DNA of 64,000 nt from Henckelia pumila (taxonomy: Eukaryota > Streptophyta > Magnoliopsida > Lamiales > Gesneriaceae), in the NCBI RefSeq assembly GCF_033568475.1, contig NC_133121.1:136432375-136496374 (forward strand), read 5' to 3'. The notes beneath the pieces are model-generated. The model did not search any database, had not been told where the DNA came from, and worked only from the letters and a program-made list of their open reading frames with translations. Shown one piece after another: positions 46,812 to 58,349 of the stretch. Each line of letters begins with the position of its first letter. Positions within the stretch are counted from its first letter, which is position 1. The translations under genes and the position numbers were made by a program.

Positions 46812-48152
46812 TGTAGTGACCCTTACCCGGATCACCTACTAAACAGAACTTAGGCATGCAATTAACTTAATAAAACAGATATCAGAATAAAACTGCGGAA
46901 ACCATAAACATTATACAATCCCAAAAAAAGAATCTGTAATTTATCCAATAATATACAACCAAAATCGAATAGCTGTATAAACCCAAACAACAGTAATAAA
47001 ACCTAAGCGAAGCTCCAGCTGGCCAACCACTGACTAGCCCCTCCTGGATCCACCCTCCTCGTCCAATCGCAAACCTGCCCCATGGAATAGGGTGTCCAGA
47101 AAATACAGAGTACGAGACGTGAGCATAAAACGCTCAGTGCGAGAGTATGAGTATACATGCATGCAAAGTGAACTCCCTATAGACTCGAGGTCAAGGATCA
47201 GATAACAGAGACAGACCGGGCCCTGGTATGTAGCACGCTGTGCCGTCGCTTCAGGAGGTGGCTCCCATACCGAGATAACCGTGGATGCGCCGGACCCAAA
47301 TCGATGGAAGTCCATCCACTAACAGGATAGGGTACAACCCTACTAACAGACATCTCGAAAGAGATACAGCAAGATGCAAATGAATGCAGCATAATATCAT
47401 GGCATATAAATCATGCAGTCACATAATACATGCATACTCAGTCAGGATATCTCGAACAGTACTTTCGTACCTCAATACAGTGCAAGCTCTACCAACTCTA
47501 GGTCCACGCCTATAGTCCGCTCTACACTGCCAAATGATACTACTATCATTAAAGTGCTCTAAAAGCCTTAACTAAGCTATTGCATACTCCTAAATATTTA
47601 TAGGAAGCAAAAGCTATACCTTCGTCCGTCGTTAGCCCTTTGATGTCGATGCCTCCAGAACTTGGGCACAACTCCGCTACGACTACCGAACGCCTCGCCG
47701 ACCTCCGGACCAAGCCTAAGAAGACTAGAACAGCTCCAAAAGGACTAGAAAGGAAAGGAGAACTCGGAATTTGCAAATGAAAGTGAAGCCTCGGCCTTCT
47801 ACTTATAGACACCGATCGGAACTTCCGATCCTTGATCGGAACGTCCGAACCTCGATCGGAACGTCCGATCCTGCCATCGGAGCTTCCGAAGATCCTGATC
47901 TGCCACGTGTCAAAATATCACTTGTTGACTCCGGATAGGGGTGATCGGAGCCTCCGGTCCTGATCGGAGCTTCCGATCCAACCACACGTCATGCCTGACG
48001 TAATAACATCGGTGCCTCCGATCGCTCATCGGAGCTTCCGATCCTGTTCGGAGCTTCCGATCGTGCCTTCGGAGCTTCCGATCCGTCCGATACCCAATTC
48101 AATTAATTAACATTAATCCTTTAATTACTCAATTAGGGTACGGGCTACTACA
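46812..48152 (-). repeat. Gypsy 3' LTR (1341 bp)
   Basis: TGTAGTGACCC...GGGCTACTACA on the plus strand. By eye about a dozen base differences from the other LTR, plus a 40-bp segment near 48025-48066 that the other copy lacks. Confidence 0.93.
47812..48090. repeat. Array of palindromic ATCGGA-N3-TCCGAT words in the gypsy LTR
   Basis: Variants of ATCGGAACTTCCGAT and ATCGGAGCTTCCGAT recur about ten times at irregular spacing close to the LTR's own 5' end (its U3). A CACGTG core (GCCACGTGTC) sits among them near 47901. The partner array is 63326-63568. Confidence 0.75.
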
Positions 48153-48165
48153 TTCTCCCCCACTT
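48153..48165 (-). other. Gypsy polypurine tract
   Basis: The minus strand reads AAGTGGGGGAGAA immediately before the 3' LTR. Confidence 0.8.
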
Positions 48166-48284
48166 AAGATATTTCGTCCTCGAAAACAGATCTTAACCGA
48201 ACGCAAATACAGAAATCAGAAACATTCTTTATTCAAATCAAACGTTTACAGAGTTTGCAACTGAATACAACTTAAAGAATGAAA

Positions 48285-50652
48285 TCAAAACAACTCAGGA
48301 TGGTCTTTACGCATCCTGTCCTCGAGCTCCCAAGTAGCTTCCTCAGTGCCTCGGCGCTGCCAATGAACTAAAACCAAAGGAATGACTTTGTTCCGTAAAA
48401 CCTTATCCTTATAATCTAGGATACGAAGAGGTTTCTCAACATAAGTCAAATCCTTGTCTACCTGAACCTCAGACCGCTGCAGAATATGAGATTCATCCGC
48501 CACATACCTTCTCAACAGAGATACGTGGAACACGTCGTGAATACTGGACAGATGCGGTGGCAAAGCTAGTCGATAAGCCAAATCTCCAATGCTCTTCAAG
48601 ATCTCAAACGGACCGATAAATCTGGGAGACAACTTGCCCTTAAGGCCAAATCTGAGAATCTTGCGGAAAGGTGACACTCTCAGAAACACTTTCTCCCCGA
48701 CCTCGAACTGCAAAGGCCTACGCTTGATATTAGCATAGCTGGCCTGACAATCCTGTGCAGTCTTAATCCGTTTCTTGATCTGATCAACAATGTCTATCGC
48801 CTGCTGGATAAACTCCGGTCCCTCAGCCTGTCTCTCCCCCACTTCTTCCCAAAAGAGTGGAGTACGACAACGTCGCCCATACAACGCCTCAAAAGGTGCC
48901 ATCCCGATACTAGTATGATAGCTGTTGTTGTAAGCGAACTCGATCAACGGCAAATGATCCTGCCAGGCTGGACCAAAATCCAAGACGCACGCTCTAAGCA
49001 TATCCTCTAACGTACGGATAGTGCGCTCTGACTGACCATCAATCTCCGGATGATAGGCTGTACTCAAACTGAGAGTAGTACCCATCGCACGCTGAACACT
49101 CCCCCAAAATCTAGAAGTAAACCTGGGGTCCCGATCGCTGACAATGCTCATAGGCACTCCATGAAGTCGGACGATCTCCTGAATGTACATCCGTGCCATG
49201 CGATCCACAGAGTACTCTCGGTTATAGGCAATGAAATGCGCTGACTTGGTGAGTCGGTCCACCACAACCCAGATAGCATCACAGTTCCTCGGGGATACCG
49301 GCAAATGGGTCACAAAGTCCATAGTGAAAAACTCCCATTTCCATTCAGGAATAGGCAGACTGTGAAGCAATCCTCCAGGTCGTCGGTGCTCTGCCTTGAC
49401 CTGTTGGCACACCAAACATCTCGAAACAAACTGATAAACACTGCGTTTCATTTCCTTCCACCAGAAACGAGTACGTAGATCTTTGTACATCTTGTTGCTC
49501 CCAGGATGAATACTCAACTTAGTGCGATGTGCCTGAGATAAAATCTCCTCTCGCAACTCTTCATCCTGCGGAATCACAAGTCTACCAGACAAACACAAAA
49601 AGCCGTCTGACTGATAATGAAATCCAGACGAGCTACCCTCGTTAGCTAGACGAGCTAAACGCTGGGTCTTCGAATCAGACATCTGAGCATCTCGGATCCG
49701 CGAATACAAGGCTGGCTCAGATAATATCGCAAACATCTGGATACTCTGCATACCTTTCTTATGCCTGAAGGTATAACCTGAAGTACAACAGTCACTGATC
49801 GCACTAGACATCGAACAAGTCTGAAGTGCGGATAGTCGCACCTTGCGACTCAAAGCATCAGCGGTGAGATTAGCAGCTCCCGGATGGTACTTAATCTCGC
49901 AATCATAGTCCTTAAGCAAGTCCATCCAACGTCTCTGCCTCATGTTCAACTCCGCCTGAGTGAACAAATACTTAAGAATCTTATGGTCGGTGAAGATCTC
50001 AAATTTCTCGCCATACAGATAATGACGCCAGATCTTCAAAGCGAACACAATGGCTGCTAACTCCAAATCATGGACTGGGTAGTTATCCTCGTGAAGCTTC
50101 AGCTGTCTAGAAGCTTATGCGATCACATGCCCATTCTGAGTCAGGACACAACCTAACCCCTGAAGAGAAGCATCCGTGTATACCACATACCCTCCAGATC
50201 CGGACGGTAATGCCAACACCGGCGCAGAAGTCAACCGCCGTCGAAGCTCACGGAAATTCTCCTCATACTCGGAGGACCACTCGAAATCCACACCCTTGCG
50301 AGTAAGCTGCGTCAACGGTCGAGCTAACTGAGAGAAGTTCAAAATGAAGCGACGATAATACCCTGCTAGACCCAGAAAACTACGGATCTCAGCAACTGTC
50401 GTCGGACGTGACCAATTAAGTACCGCTTCAATCTTGCTTGGATCAATAGAAATCCCCTCCCTGGATATGATATGGTCAAAAAAGACCACTCTATCCATCC
50501 AGAACTCACACTTGATCAGCTTGGCGTACAATTGCTTATCTCGAAGAGTCTGCAGTACCAACCGCAAGTGAGAAACATGCTCTTCCGTGTTACGCGAATA
50601 CACCAAGATGTCGTCAATGAAGACCACGACAAACTTGTCCAAATACTCCCTG
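48285..50652 (-). pseudogene. Gypsy RT (second part), RNase H, integrase and chromodomain-like tail
   Basis: Starts at the Copia-C junction. RT active-site motif FIDDILVYS, then [11 protein letters not shown] and the RNase H start [14 protein letters not shown] at 50115-50117 replaces the Tyr of a conserved VIAYASRQL-type motif. RNase H goes on ([11 protein letters not shown]). The integrase has an HHCC zinc site ([16 protein letters not shown]) and a D-D-E core ([27 protein letters not shown]). The final 60 residues ([26 protein letters not shown]) are chromodomain-like, which in this group guides insertion toward heterochromatin. Only the single stop and the insertion break the frame. Confidence 0.9.
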
Positions 50653-52513
50653 TGTAAGAGTGGGTGCCCAGTGAGCCAACTGTGTGGCTATGGGCTTTGA
50701 TGACTCTTTGTATAAACAATCTTTTGTTTAATATTATTTACACTTTTATGGCAATGACTTTATATTACTTCATATTGTTATATTGTGATATACTATTGTT
50801 GTTTTGATAAAGACCTTGAATATACTATAGTGTATGTAAGATGTGGTAGAACATGGAGATGTCTATCATGAAATACATCTTATAGTCACTGTATGTTCTA
50901 AAACCGTTCCTAGTCGATTGAGCCGTCCGATAATAAGGATAAGGATCGCTCGAGTTTGAGACTAGCATTTGCGATGCGGAGTACCACGTTTCATTGGTAG
51001 GGAACATGGAGATGTTCGAAGCATGCAAATGGATATTCATAGGATGAATAATCGAACTACCCTATCCGGACTTTCCAAGTGGTTATCACTTATCGAGTGG
51101 ATTAAGTCCGCGGTTTTGGTTGTACACCATTAGTCCTTACGACTTGAAACATCATGGAGACTCTATATGCTAGTGCTGTGCTTTGACTCGTTTACCGACT
51201 CTATGGGGGTCATCAGGTGTCGAGATTGGGTACAGTTACGACACATATAGGAGTCAATGCATTGTTGTCAAGGATTCACCACATACTTGCGAGTGTGGAT
51301 ATCCTATGCGATCTGAGGAGATATTAGTGTGATAAATCTCTGGCCAGAGTAATTGATGTGATTTAAGAAATGGTTTCTTAGTAGCACATGCGATGTCACT
51401 AATTTGATCTTCAAGATGTATTGCATAGTTATCGAATCTTGAGCGACTCTCGATATACCAATGGTTGTTGATTCGATCGGGATATATGGATGAAGGGACC
51501 GTACTGTACGCTAACCAAAATCTACTGGTTCTTGTAGGCACTATCAGTGATACCTAGGGAATCATGGGGCGATGTTGCTAGGCGCTTTACCATGATTCGT
51601 TGGGCAAGTCGGAAAGTGTTGTTCCGAGTCACAAGGAGTTGTGAGCCCACGGCTAGCTGTATCCCTGAACCATTGAGGGTCACACAGTGTAATGGAGTTT
51701 TAATCCCCGTTGAGATAGTTAAATTTAAAGAGTTAAATTTAATGAACTAAGGAGTTGGACTTCTTAAATAAGAGTAAGGGAGTAGGATTTCCTAAAATGA
51801 CATAGGGATGGACATTTTTGGAAACCACTGAATTCGGATTCAGGAAAATTTATTTTGACTTTAAAATGTGCAGAAATGGTTTCTGTGCACATTGGTGAAA
51901 TCAGTTCATCAATCGGAGTCACGATGAATTTTATATTAATTTCTGAACGTGCGGGCTTTGCTTGTCGGGCCCTAGCTTATGACTAATGGGCCCTAAGGTG
52001 TTAGTGGCCTGCATTATAAATAAGTTATTTCAGTACAGAAATTACACACAACAGGTCATAATTTTTGAGAGCAAAAAAATCGAAAACCCTAGTCTCTCTA
52101 AAAGAAAATTTCGGCCGACCCCTCCCCTCTGCCCGAGAAAATTCCGGTCTGTGATTTTGAATCGCGGTCAGGAATAACGAATCAGATTCGTGTAATCTCT
52201 TCGCAGAAAACTTCTGATAGATTTTCTAGTGCAATCTATCAGAGGGATCAAACCTCTGTTCGTGGACCTGATTGAAGGAGTTCATCGGTTCCAGGGAGAG
52301 ACAACAAGAGCAGATCAAATCTGTTGGTGTCCATTAATCTCGTTGCGAGATTGGAGGTAAAATTTAATAACTGTTATTTAAATTTTACACACACAATAAT
52401 TTAATCGTTGAACGGTTGATACCCACACTATGGAATTGTTCCATAACAAAATTTTTAAACTTCCGCTGCACCGGGTATCAATCGTGATTGATCTGACCGC
52501 CAGTTTTCCAACA
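50653..52513 (+). repeat. Copia-C 5' LTR
   Basis: 1861 bp, starts TGTAAGAGTGGG and ends TTTTCCAACA. Several antisense and sense ORFs inside it are identical in both LTRs and have no recognisable product. Confidence 0.95.
52015..52022 (+). promoter_or_regulatory. Candidate LTR promoter TATA box of Copia-C
   Basis: TATAAATA about 1360 bp into the LTR. Element RNA would start about 30 bp later, giving an R-U5 of about 470 bp. Also present in the 3' LTR (59712-59719). Confidence 0.55.
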
Positions 52514-52514
52514 G

Positions 52515-52530
52515 TGGTATCAGAGCCAGG
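52515..52530 (+). other. Copia-C primer binding site
   Basis: TGGTATCAGAGCCAGG, one base after the 5' LTR, an exact match to the usual plant initiator tRNA-Met primer site. Confidence 0.9.
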
Positions 52531-54421
52531 TTGCTCAGATCAAACGATTAAATTAATCAATTGTACAAAATTTTTGAGTCTCGGTTTTTGAAACAAAATA
52601 AATATTTTTAAATAAAATTTTTTTTTCGGGGCAAAACCCGGGCAGCGATTGGATCGCTGCCCGGTGGGGCAGCAATTGTTGCTGCCCCGGGCGGCGCACG
52701 GCGCCGCCCAAAGGGGGCGCACGGCGCCGCCCAAGGCGGCGACCGTCGCCGCCCAGGGCAGCGCTGTGCGCTGCCCAGGGGCGGCGCTCGGCGCCGCCCA
52801 GCGCAGCGCCAGGCGCTGCCCTAAGGGGGCAGCCGGGCTGCCCCCGGCCGCGCCCCGGGTGCGGGCCGGCCCGGGAGTGTCCCGGGCGGCCCGCGGGAAA
52901 AATTATATTTTTATTTAAAAATTAATTTTAATATTTAAAATTTTATTTTTGGTCCGGTCAAAAAATTGTTTTTGATTGGTTCACGAGATTTCGGATCGAA
53001 TTGTTCGAGTCCGTAAATTTTAAAATTGATTTTGGATAAATTTGAATTTTTTGGAAAATTTTAATATTTTATCCGTAAATTGAATTTTGAAATCAATTAT
53101 TTTGGTACAATTGATGATAAGATATGATCTTATGATATATTAAGTAAAATATGATTTTATTTGTAAAATTGGATTTTATAGATAAAATATGATTTTATTT
53201 GATATAGAGATAAAATATGATTTTATATGTGAAATGAGATTTTATATATAAAATATGATTTTATCTTGTTTAAATTTGAATTGCCACAGCATGTTATCCA
53301 ATAAATTAATTTTGAATTAAATGTTATTGGATAAGGATGATCGATTGCCATGACCAATTTTGTAGGTGTATGTTAGGAATTTACATTTTGTCTTTATTAT
53401 TGTTGGTTTTATTAATGGGCCTGGTTTATGGCCCGATATGAATGTCATATGTAATAAAAGTGGGCTTGGTTTATAGCCCGTTCCCACCCCCTAAAAATGT
53501 ATCCCCTACTTGTCATTGTTATTTATTGTAAATACATTAGATTTAGTGGGAGATCAAGATTTGAAGATGGTGGGCCCAGCAGACAATGAAGACTGAAGAA
53601 ATGTAAATTGGAAGCATATGTAATAGGATTGCATTTGCATACTGCATATTACCTAGGATTGGACTAAGACCCGTGATTGGCAACCACGGGTCAATTAGAA
53701 ATGGAATCGATCATCCTATATAATATGTGATATTATGATTGTATGCATGTTTAGACATAAATTGCGTGAATCCGGCAATGCATGCAATAAATTAAATATG
53801 ATGAGACAAATAATTTTATAAATAAAATCCCTCATTTTAAATATGATTTAAAATTTATATCAAGATAAATAAAGGAAATTTAAATATTGTTTAAATGTTC
53901 CTACCTTCCATCAACGGTCAATGTATGTGATGCTACCCGCGGATACGGTCCGGCTCATATTATTGGGGGGGCCCGTCCGTCGGAAAGCTGTACATTGGAT
54001 CGACAAATGTTGTAAGTTGGGTGGAACTCCCATGGGATCGGCTCATATTATTGGGGGATCCACATGGCGACCGTCCATCACAACTTAATATTGATGGGTC
54101 ATCTTGACATGTCACTTTAAACGGCGTCATATTATTGGGCCCTTATTGGACATGAGGTAAACACATGGGGGTTGCTTTGGAAGCAATTGGGCTCTACCTT
54201 TTGAGAATTATGGTTGGCTGATATTATTCGGGACCATAAGTTTGTCAATTGGACTCCATGTTCTCACTAAGGAAAAAGTTTCCCGTTTTCACTAGAGGGT
54301 GGTGAAATCGTTAAAATAGTGGGAGTGAGATTCATAAAATTAAATTCGCCTATTTTATGTCTTAGTAAATTGTTAAACAATCATTGATATATGTCTGTTT
54401 TTCTTTTCAGTATTTCATACA
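52531..54421 (+). other. Copia-C untranslated leader
   Basis: Nearly 1.9 kb before gag. 52620-52910 is strongly GC-rich with alternating GCAGCG, GGCGGCGC and GGGCAGC words. 53100-53280 has repeated AAATATGATTTTAT words. 53953-54235 has four ATATTATT-type motifs about 88 bp apart. Such a long, structured leader may serve translation control, RNA packaging or dimer formation; this is inference. No coding signal. Confidence 0.7.
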
Positions 54422-57400
54422 ATGAATTCGCGAAATCCATTATTCTCGATCCTCGAACAAAACAAGTTGACTGGCGCCAACTATACGGAATGGTTCCGGA
54501 AGTTGAAGATTGTCTTAACTTCGGAGAAAATGCTCTACGTGTTAGAGAAAGCACCTCCGAAGGAAGCACCAGCTGACATAAGTCCGGAGGAATTGGCCAA
54601 ACTTGATGCATGGTGTGACCATGACATCAAGACCAAATGCTATATGCAAGCCTCGATGTCTGATGAACTCCAGAGGCGATTTGAGGACACGGTGAATGCT
54701 GCTGACATTCACGCGCAACTCAAGGAACTTTTTGGGGCTCAGTCGAGGGCTGAAAGGTTCTCTACTGTTAAGGAGTTGATGACGTGCCGCATGCGTGAAG
54801 GGACTTCGGTCCGTGATCATGGGGTACGAGTGATTTGGCTCATACAGAAGTTAGCGACCCTTGATTTGGTGTTGGAGCATGAACTCAATGTGGACTTGCT
54901 GCTTCTATCTCTTCCTTCTTCATTTGATGGATTCGTGATAAATTTTAATATGAACAAGATAGAGGCCACCCTTGAAGAGATGGTCAATATGCTCGTTACA
55001 TATGAATCCACACTTAAGAAGGATAAGCCAGCTTTCTTGGTGGGCTCCTCATCTTCTGCTAAGAAAGGGCCAAGTATGAAGGGCAAGAAACGTTCTGCCC
55101 CACCCAAGAAAGTGGAACCCGAGAAGAAGCAAAAGACAAAGGCTTCAAACAATGGAAAATCCAAGGATGTTTGCCATTACTGCAAGAAGCCGGGTCATTG
55201 GAAGCGCAACTGCAAGGAGTATCTTGAGCAGTTAGGAACTGCAAAGGGTATGTTCTATATCGAAATAAACATGTCACTTAATACAACTTCTTGGGTATTG
55301 GATACCGGATGTGGATCTCACATTTGCAATGATTTGCAGGTGATGACAAGAAGTCGCAGGCTTAGAATGGGTGAGACCCAGCTGAGGCTCGGGAATGGTT
55401 CCAGAGTTGAAGCTACGGCCATTGGAGATGTTTGTTTGATTTTGCAGAATGGTTTTAAATTATTGTTGAGAGATGTTTTATTTGTGCCAGATTTAATTAA
55501 AAACATTATTTCTATTTCTATGCTTGATAAAGATGGTTATTCTTGTAATTTTGTAAATGGGATTTGCAATATTTACAAGAATGAATGTTTAATTGGAAAT
55601 GGACAATTTGAAAACGATCTATACAATTTAAAACTAAAAGACGTTCCAGTGAATTGTATTGACAAACCGGCGACAACAAACAAAAGGAAAATCGATAGTC
55701 AAAACCCGGCAAACCTTTGGCACGCTAGACTAGGTCATATTTCCTCAAGGAGGATGAACAAGCTAGTGGGAGAGGGCATGTTTGATATGTCTGATATTAA
55801 CTCTCTACCTACTTGTGAATCCTGCCTAAAAGGAAAAATGACTAAATCTCATTTTAAGGGGAAGCCTGAGCGTAGTCAAAATCTGTTGGATTTGATCCAT
55901 ACAGATGTTTGTGGTCCATTTAGAGTAGGGACTCAACATGGCCACACCTACTTCATTACCTTTACTGATGATTATTCTAGGTATGGGTATTTATATTTAA
56001 TGAAATATAAGTCTGAAGCATTTGAAAAGTTCAAAGAATTCAAGGCTGAAGTAGAAAACAAGCTAGGTAAAAGTATTAAAGCACTTCGATCGGATCGAGG
56101 TGGAGAATACTTGAGTACCGAGTTTTTGGACTATCTAAAAGAGAATGGGATTCTCTCTCAGTGGACTCCTCCTATGACACCACAGCTTAATGGTGTATCG
56201 GAGCGTCGTAATCGAACTTTGTTGGACATGGTTCGATCTATGATGAGCTTCACTGAGCTTCCACCTTCGTTTTGGGGCTATGCGCTTGAAACGGCGGTAT
56301 TGTTGTTGAACAACGTCCACACTAAAGCAGTGGACAAAACACCATACGAGTTATGGAATGGCAAAGCTCCTAAGTATTCGTACTTGAGGATTTGGGGATG
56401 TCCTGCTTACGTGAAGCGGATAGTGGGAAATAAGTTGGATAGTCGATCCAGCTTATGTTATTTTGTAGGGTATCCGAAGAATTCAATCGGATATTATTTC
56501 TATTATCCTGCTGAAACAAAGGTGTTTGTTTCTAGGAATGCCACCTTCTTGGAGAAGGAATTCTTATTGGATAAGAAAGGCGAGATGATGGAACTCGAAG
56601 AAGTTCGAGAAGAACCCGAAATACAAAATAACGATCCTACACCTCAGGAACCATTGCTGGACACGCCTGCACCTAGAAGATCCGAAAGGACTTCTAGACC
56701 TCCAGTTCGATATGGTCTTCTTCTTGAAGGGGATCAAGATGAACCCGACATTGGATGTGATCCAAGAAACTTCAAGGAAGCAATTTCTGATGCGGATTCG
56801 AATTTATGGCTTGAAGCTATGCAGTCAGAATTGGATTCGATGCATACAAACCAAGTTTGGTCTTTAGTAGATCCTCCCGATGGAATTGTTCCGATAGGGT
56901 GTAAATGGATCTACAAGAGAAAGCTTGGGCCTGATGGTAAGGTATTGACCTACAAGGCGCGATTGGTGGCTAAAGGTTATACTCAAAGGCAAGGAGTTGA
57001 CTATGACGAAACCTTTTCACCAGTTGCAATGTTCAAGTCCATAAGAATCCTAATTGCCATAGCTGCATGGTATGACTATGAGATATGGCAAATGGATGTG
57101 AAGACTGCTTTTCTTAATGGAGACATTAAGGAGGAAATCTATATGAAGCAGCCTGAGGGGTACACATCCATGGGAAGCGAGCATAAGGTATGCAAGCTTC
57201 AGAGATCAATTTATGGTCTAAAACAAGCATCAAGAAGTTGGAACCAGAAATTTGATGAAACAATAAAAGATTTTGGTTTCATCAAGAACCCGGAGGAACC
57301 TTGCGTGTACAAGAAAGTAGTTAAGGATGCGGTGACATTCTTAGTACTTTATGTTGATGACATCCTACTCATTGGGAATGATGTAGGGATGTTGCAGTCA

Positions 57401-58321
57401 ACAAAGATATGGTTATCAGGTAGATTTTCGATGAAGGATTTGGGAGAGGCATCCTACATTCTTGGGATACAGATCTATAGAGATAGGTCTAAGAGAATGA
57501 TAGGACTCACTCAATCAACCTACATCGATACCATATTGAAACGGTTTTCAATGGATGGGTCCAAAAGAGGACATCTACCCATGTGTCATGGAGTTTCTCT
57601 ATCCAAGTCTATGTGTCCCAAGACTGATGAAGAGATAGAGAATATGACACATGTACCATATGCGTCAGCTATAGGTAGTATCATGTATGGGATGATATCT
57701 ACCAGACCGGATGTAGCATTTGCTCTGAGTGTCACGAGCAGATATCAGTCTAATCCTGGTCAAATGCATTGGAAAGCCGTGAAGGACATTCTTAAGTACT
57801 TGCGAAGGACTAAGAATATGTTCATGGTTTATGGAGGACGAGAACTCAAATTGGAAGGCTATACCGACTCTAGCTTCCAAAGTGATGTGGATGACTCGAA
57901 GTCAACCTCTGGATTTGTGTTCATGCTCAATGGCGGTGCTGTCTCTTGGAAGAGTTCCAAGCAGGACACCACAGCGGATTCCACCACTGAGGCTGAATAC
58001 ATTGCAGCATCAGCTGCTGCTAAAGAGGCCGTTTGGATGAGGAAGTTCGTCCAAGAGTTGGGCGTCATTCCTGAATTTGTTGGTCCAGTCCCGGTGTACT
58101 GTGACAACACGGGTGCCGTTGCTCAAGCAAAGGAACCAAGGTCTCATCAAAGATCCAAACACGTACTGAGGAAATACCACATAATCCGGGAGATTGTGGA
58201 AAGAGGAGACATCATTGTCGAACGAGTGGCCTCTGCAGACAATATCGCTGATCCGCTTACTAAGCCCTTGCAGGACCATTGTTTGACAAACATCGCGAAG
58301 CAATGGGTCTACGTAGTATGA
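54422..58321 (+). CDS. Copia-C gag-pol polyprotein, 1299 codons, one frame
   Basis: ATG at 54422. Gag fills about residues 1-290, with a CCHC knuckle at 251-264 (CHYCKKPGHWKRNC). Protease DTGCGSH is near 293. The integrase has a zinc site (HARLGH near 434, CESCLKGK near 463) and a D-D-E core at about 494, 558 and 594; the last two are 36 apart, as expected. RT has MDVKTAFLNG near 891 and YVDD at 977-980. RNase H starts near 1144 (YTDSSFQSD). All catalytic residues seen are intact. At the very end a one-base deletion (CCCTTGCAGG, against CCCTTGCCAGG in Copia-B) replaces the usual copia tail with an unrelated stretch of about 20 residues; whether this harms function is unknown. Confidence 0.95.
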   Translation: MNSRNPLFSILEQNKLTGANYTEWFRKLKIVLTSEKMLYVLEKAPPKEAPADISPEELAKLDAWCDHDIKTKCYMQASMSDELQRRFEDTVNAADIHAQLKELFGAQSRAERFSTVKELMTCRMREGTSVRDHGVRVIWLIQKLATLDLVLEHELNVDLLLLSLPSSFDGFVINFNMNKIEATLEEMVNMLVTYESTLKKDKPAFLVGSSSSAKKGPSMKGKKRSAPPKKVEPEKKQKTKASNNGKSKDVCHYCKKPGHWKRNCKEYLEQLGTAKGMFYIEINMSLNTTSWVLDTGCGSHICNDLQVMTRSRRLRMGETQLRLGNGSRVEATAIGDVCLILQNGFKLLLRDVLFVPDLIKNIISISMLDKDGYSCNFVNGICNIYKNECLIGNGQFENDLYNLKLKDVPVNCIDKPATTNKRKIDSQNPANLWHARLGHISSRRMNKLVGEGMFDMSDINSLPTCESCLKGKMTKSHFKGKPERSQNLLDLIHTDVCGPFRVGTQHGHTYFITFTDDYSRYGYLYLMKYKSEAFEKFKEFKAEVENKLGKSIKALRSDRGGEYLSTEFLDYLKENGILSQWTPPMTPQLNGVSERRNRTLLDMVRSMMSFTELPPSFWGYALETAVLLLNNVHTKAVDKTPYELWNGKAPKYSYLRIWGCPAYVKRIVGNKLDSRSSLCYFVGYPKNSIGYYFYYPAETKVFVSRNATFLEKEFLLDKKGEMMELEEVREEPEIQNNDPTPQEPLLDTPAPRRSERTSRPPVRYGLLLEGDQDEPDIGCDPRNFKEAISDADSNLWLEAMQSELDSMHTNQVWSLVDPPDGIVPIGCKWIYKRKLGPDGKVLTYKARLVAKGYTQRQGVDYDETFSPVAMFKSIRILIAIAAWYDYEIWQMDVKTAFLNGDIKEEIYMKQPEGYTSMGSEHKVCKLQRSIYGLKQASRSWNQKFDETIKDFGFIKNPEEPCVYKKVVKDAVTFLVLYVDDILLIGNDVGMLQSTKIWLSGRFSMKDLGEASYILGIQIYRDRSKRMIGLTQSTYIDTILKRFSMDGSKRGHLPMCHGVSLSKSMCPKTDEEIENMTHVPYASAIGSIMYGMISTRPDVAFALSVTSRYQSNPGQMHWKAVKDILKYLRRTKNMFMVYGGRELKLEGYTDSSFQSDVDDSKSTSGFVFMLNGGAVSWKSSKQDTTADSTTEAEYIAASAAAKEAVWMRKFVQELGVIPEFVGPVPVYCDNTGAVAQAKEPRSHQRSKHVLRKYHIIREIVERGDIIVERVASADNIADPLTKPLQDHCLTNIAKQWVYVV

Positions 58322-58334
58322 CTAGTTGGCTATA

Positions 58335-58349
58335 GGGCAAGTGGGAGAT
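58335..58349 (+). other. Copia-C polypurine tract
   Basis: GGGCAAGTGGGAGAT directly before the 3' LTR, identical to that of Copia-B. Confidence 0.85.

Noticed and set aside
47812-48090. CRISPR-like impression from repeated words with spacers
   Set aside because: The words are degenerate palindromes at irregular spacing inside a plant LTR; there are no cas genes and the setting is eukaryotic.
50825-52177. Several 60-95 codon ORFs on both strands that recur in every copia LTR
   Set aside because: They repeat because the LTRs repeat. None has a recognisable domain, and frames differ or shift between Copia-B and Copia-C LTRs.
52515-52530. tRNA-Met-like words TGGTATCAGAGCC at this and other sites
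   Set aside because: They are primer binding sites next to LTRs. There is no cloverleaf, so they are not tRNA genes.
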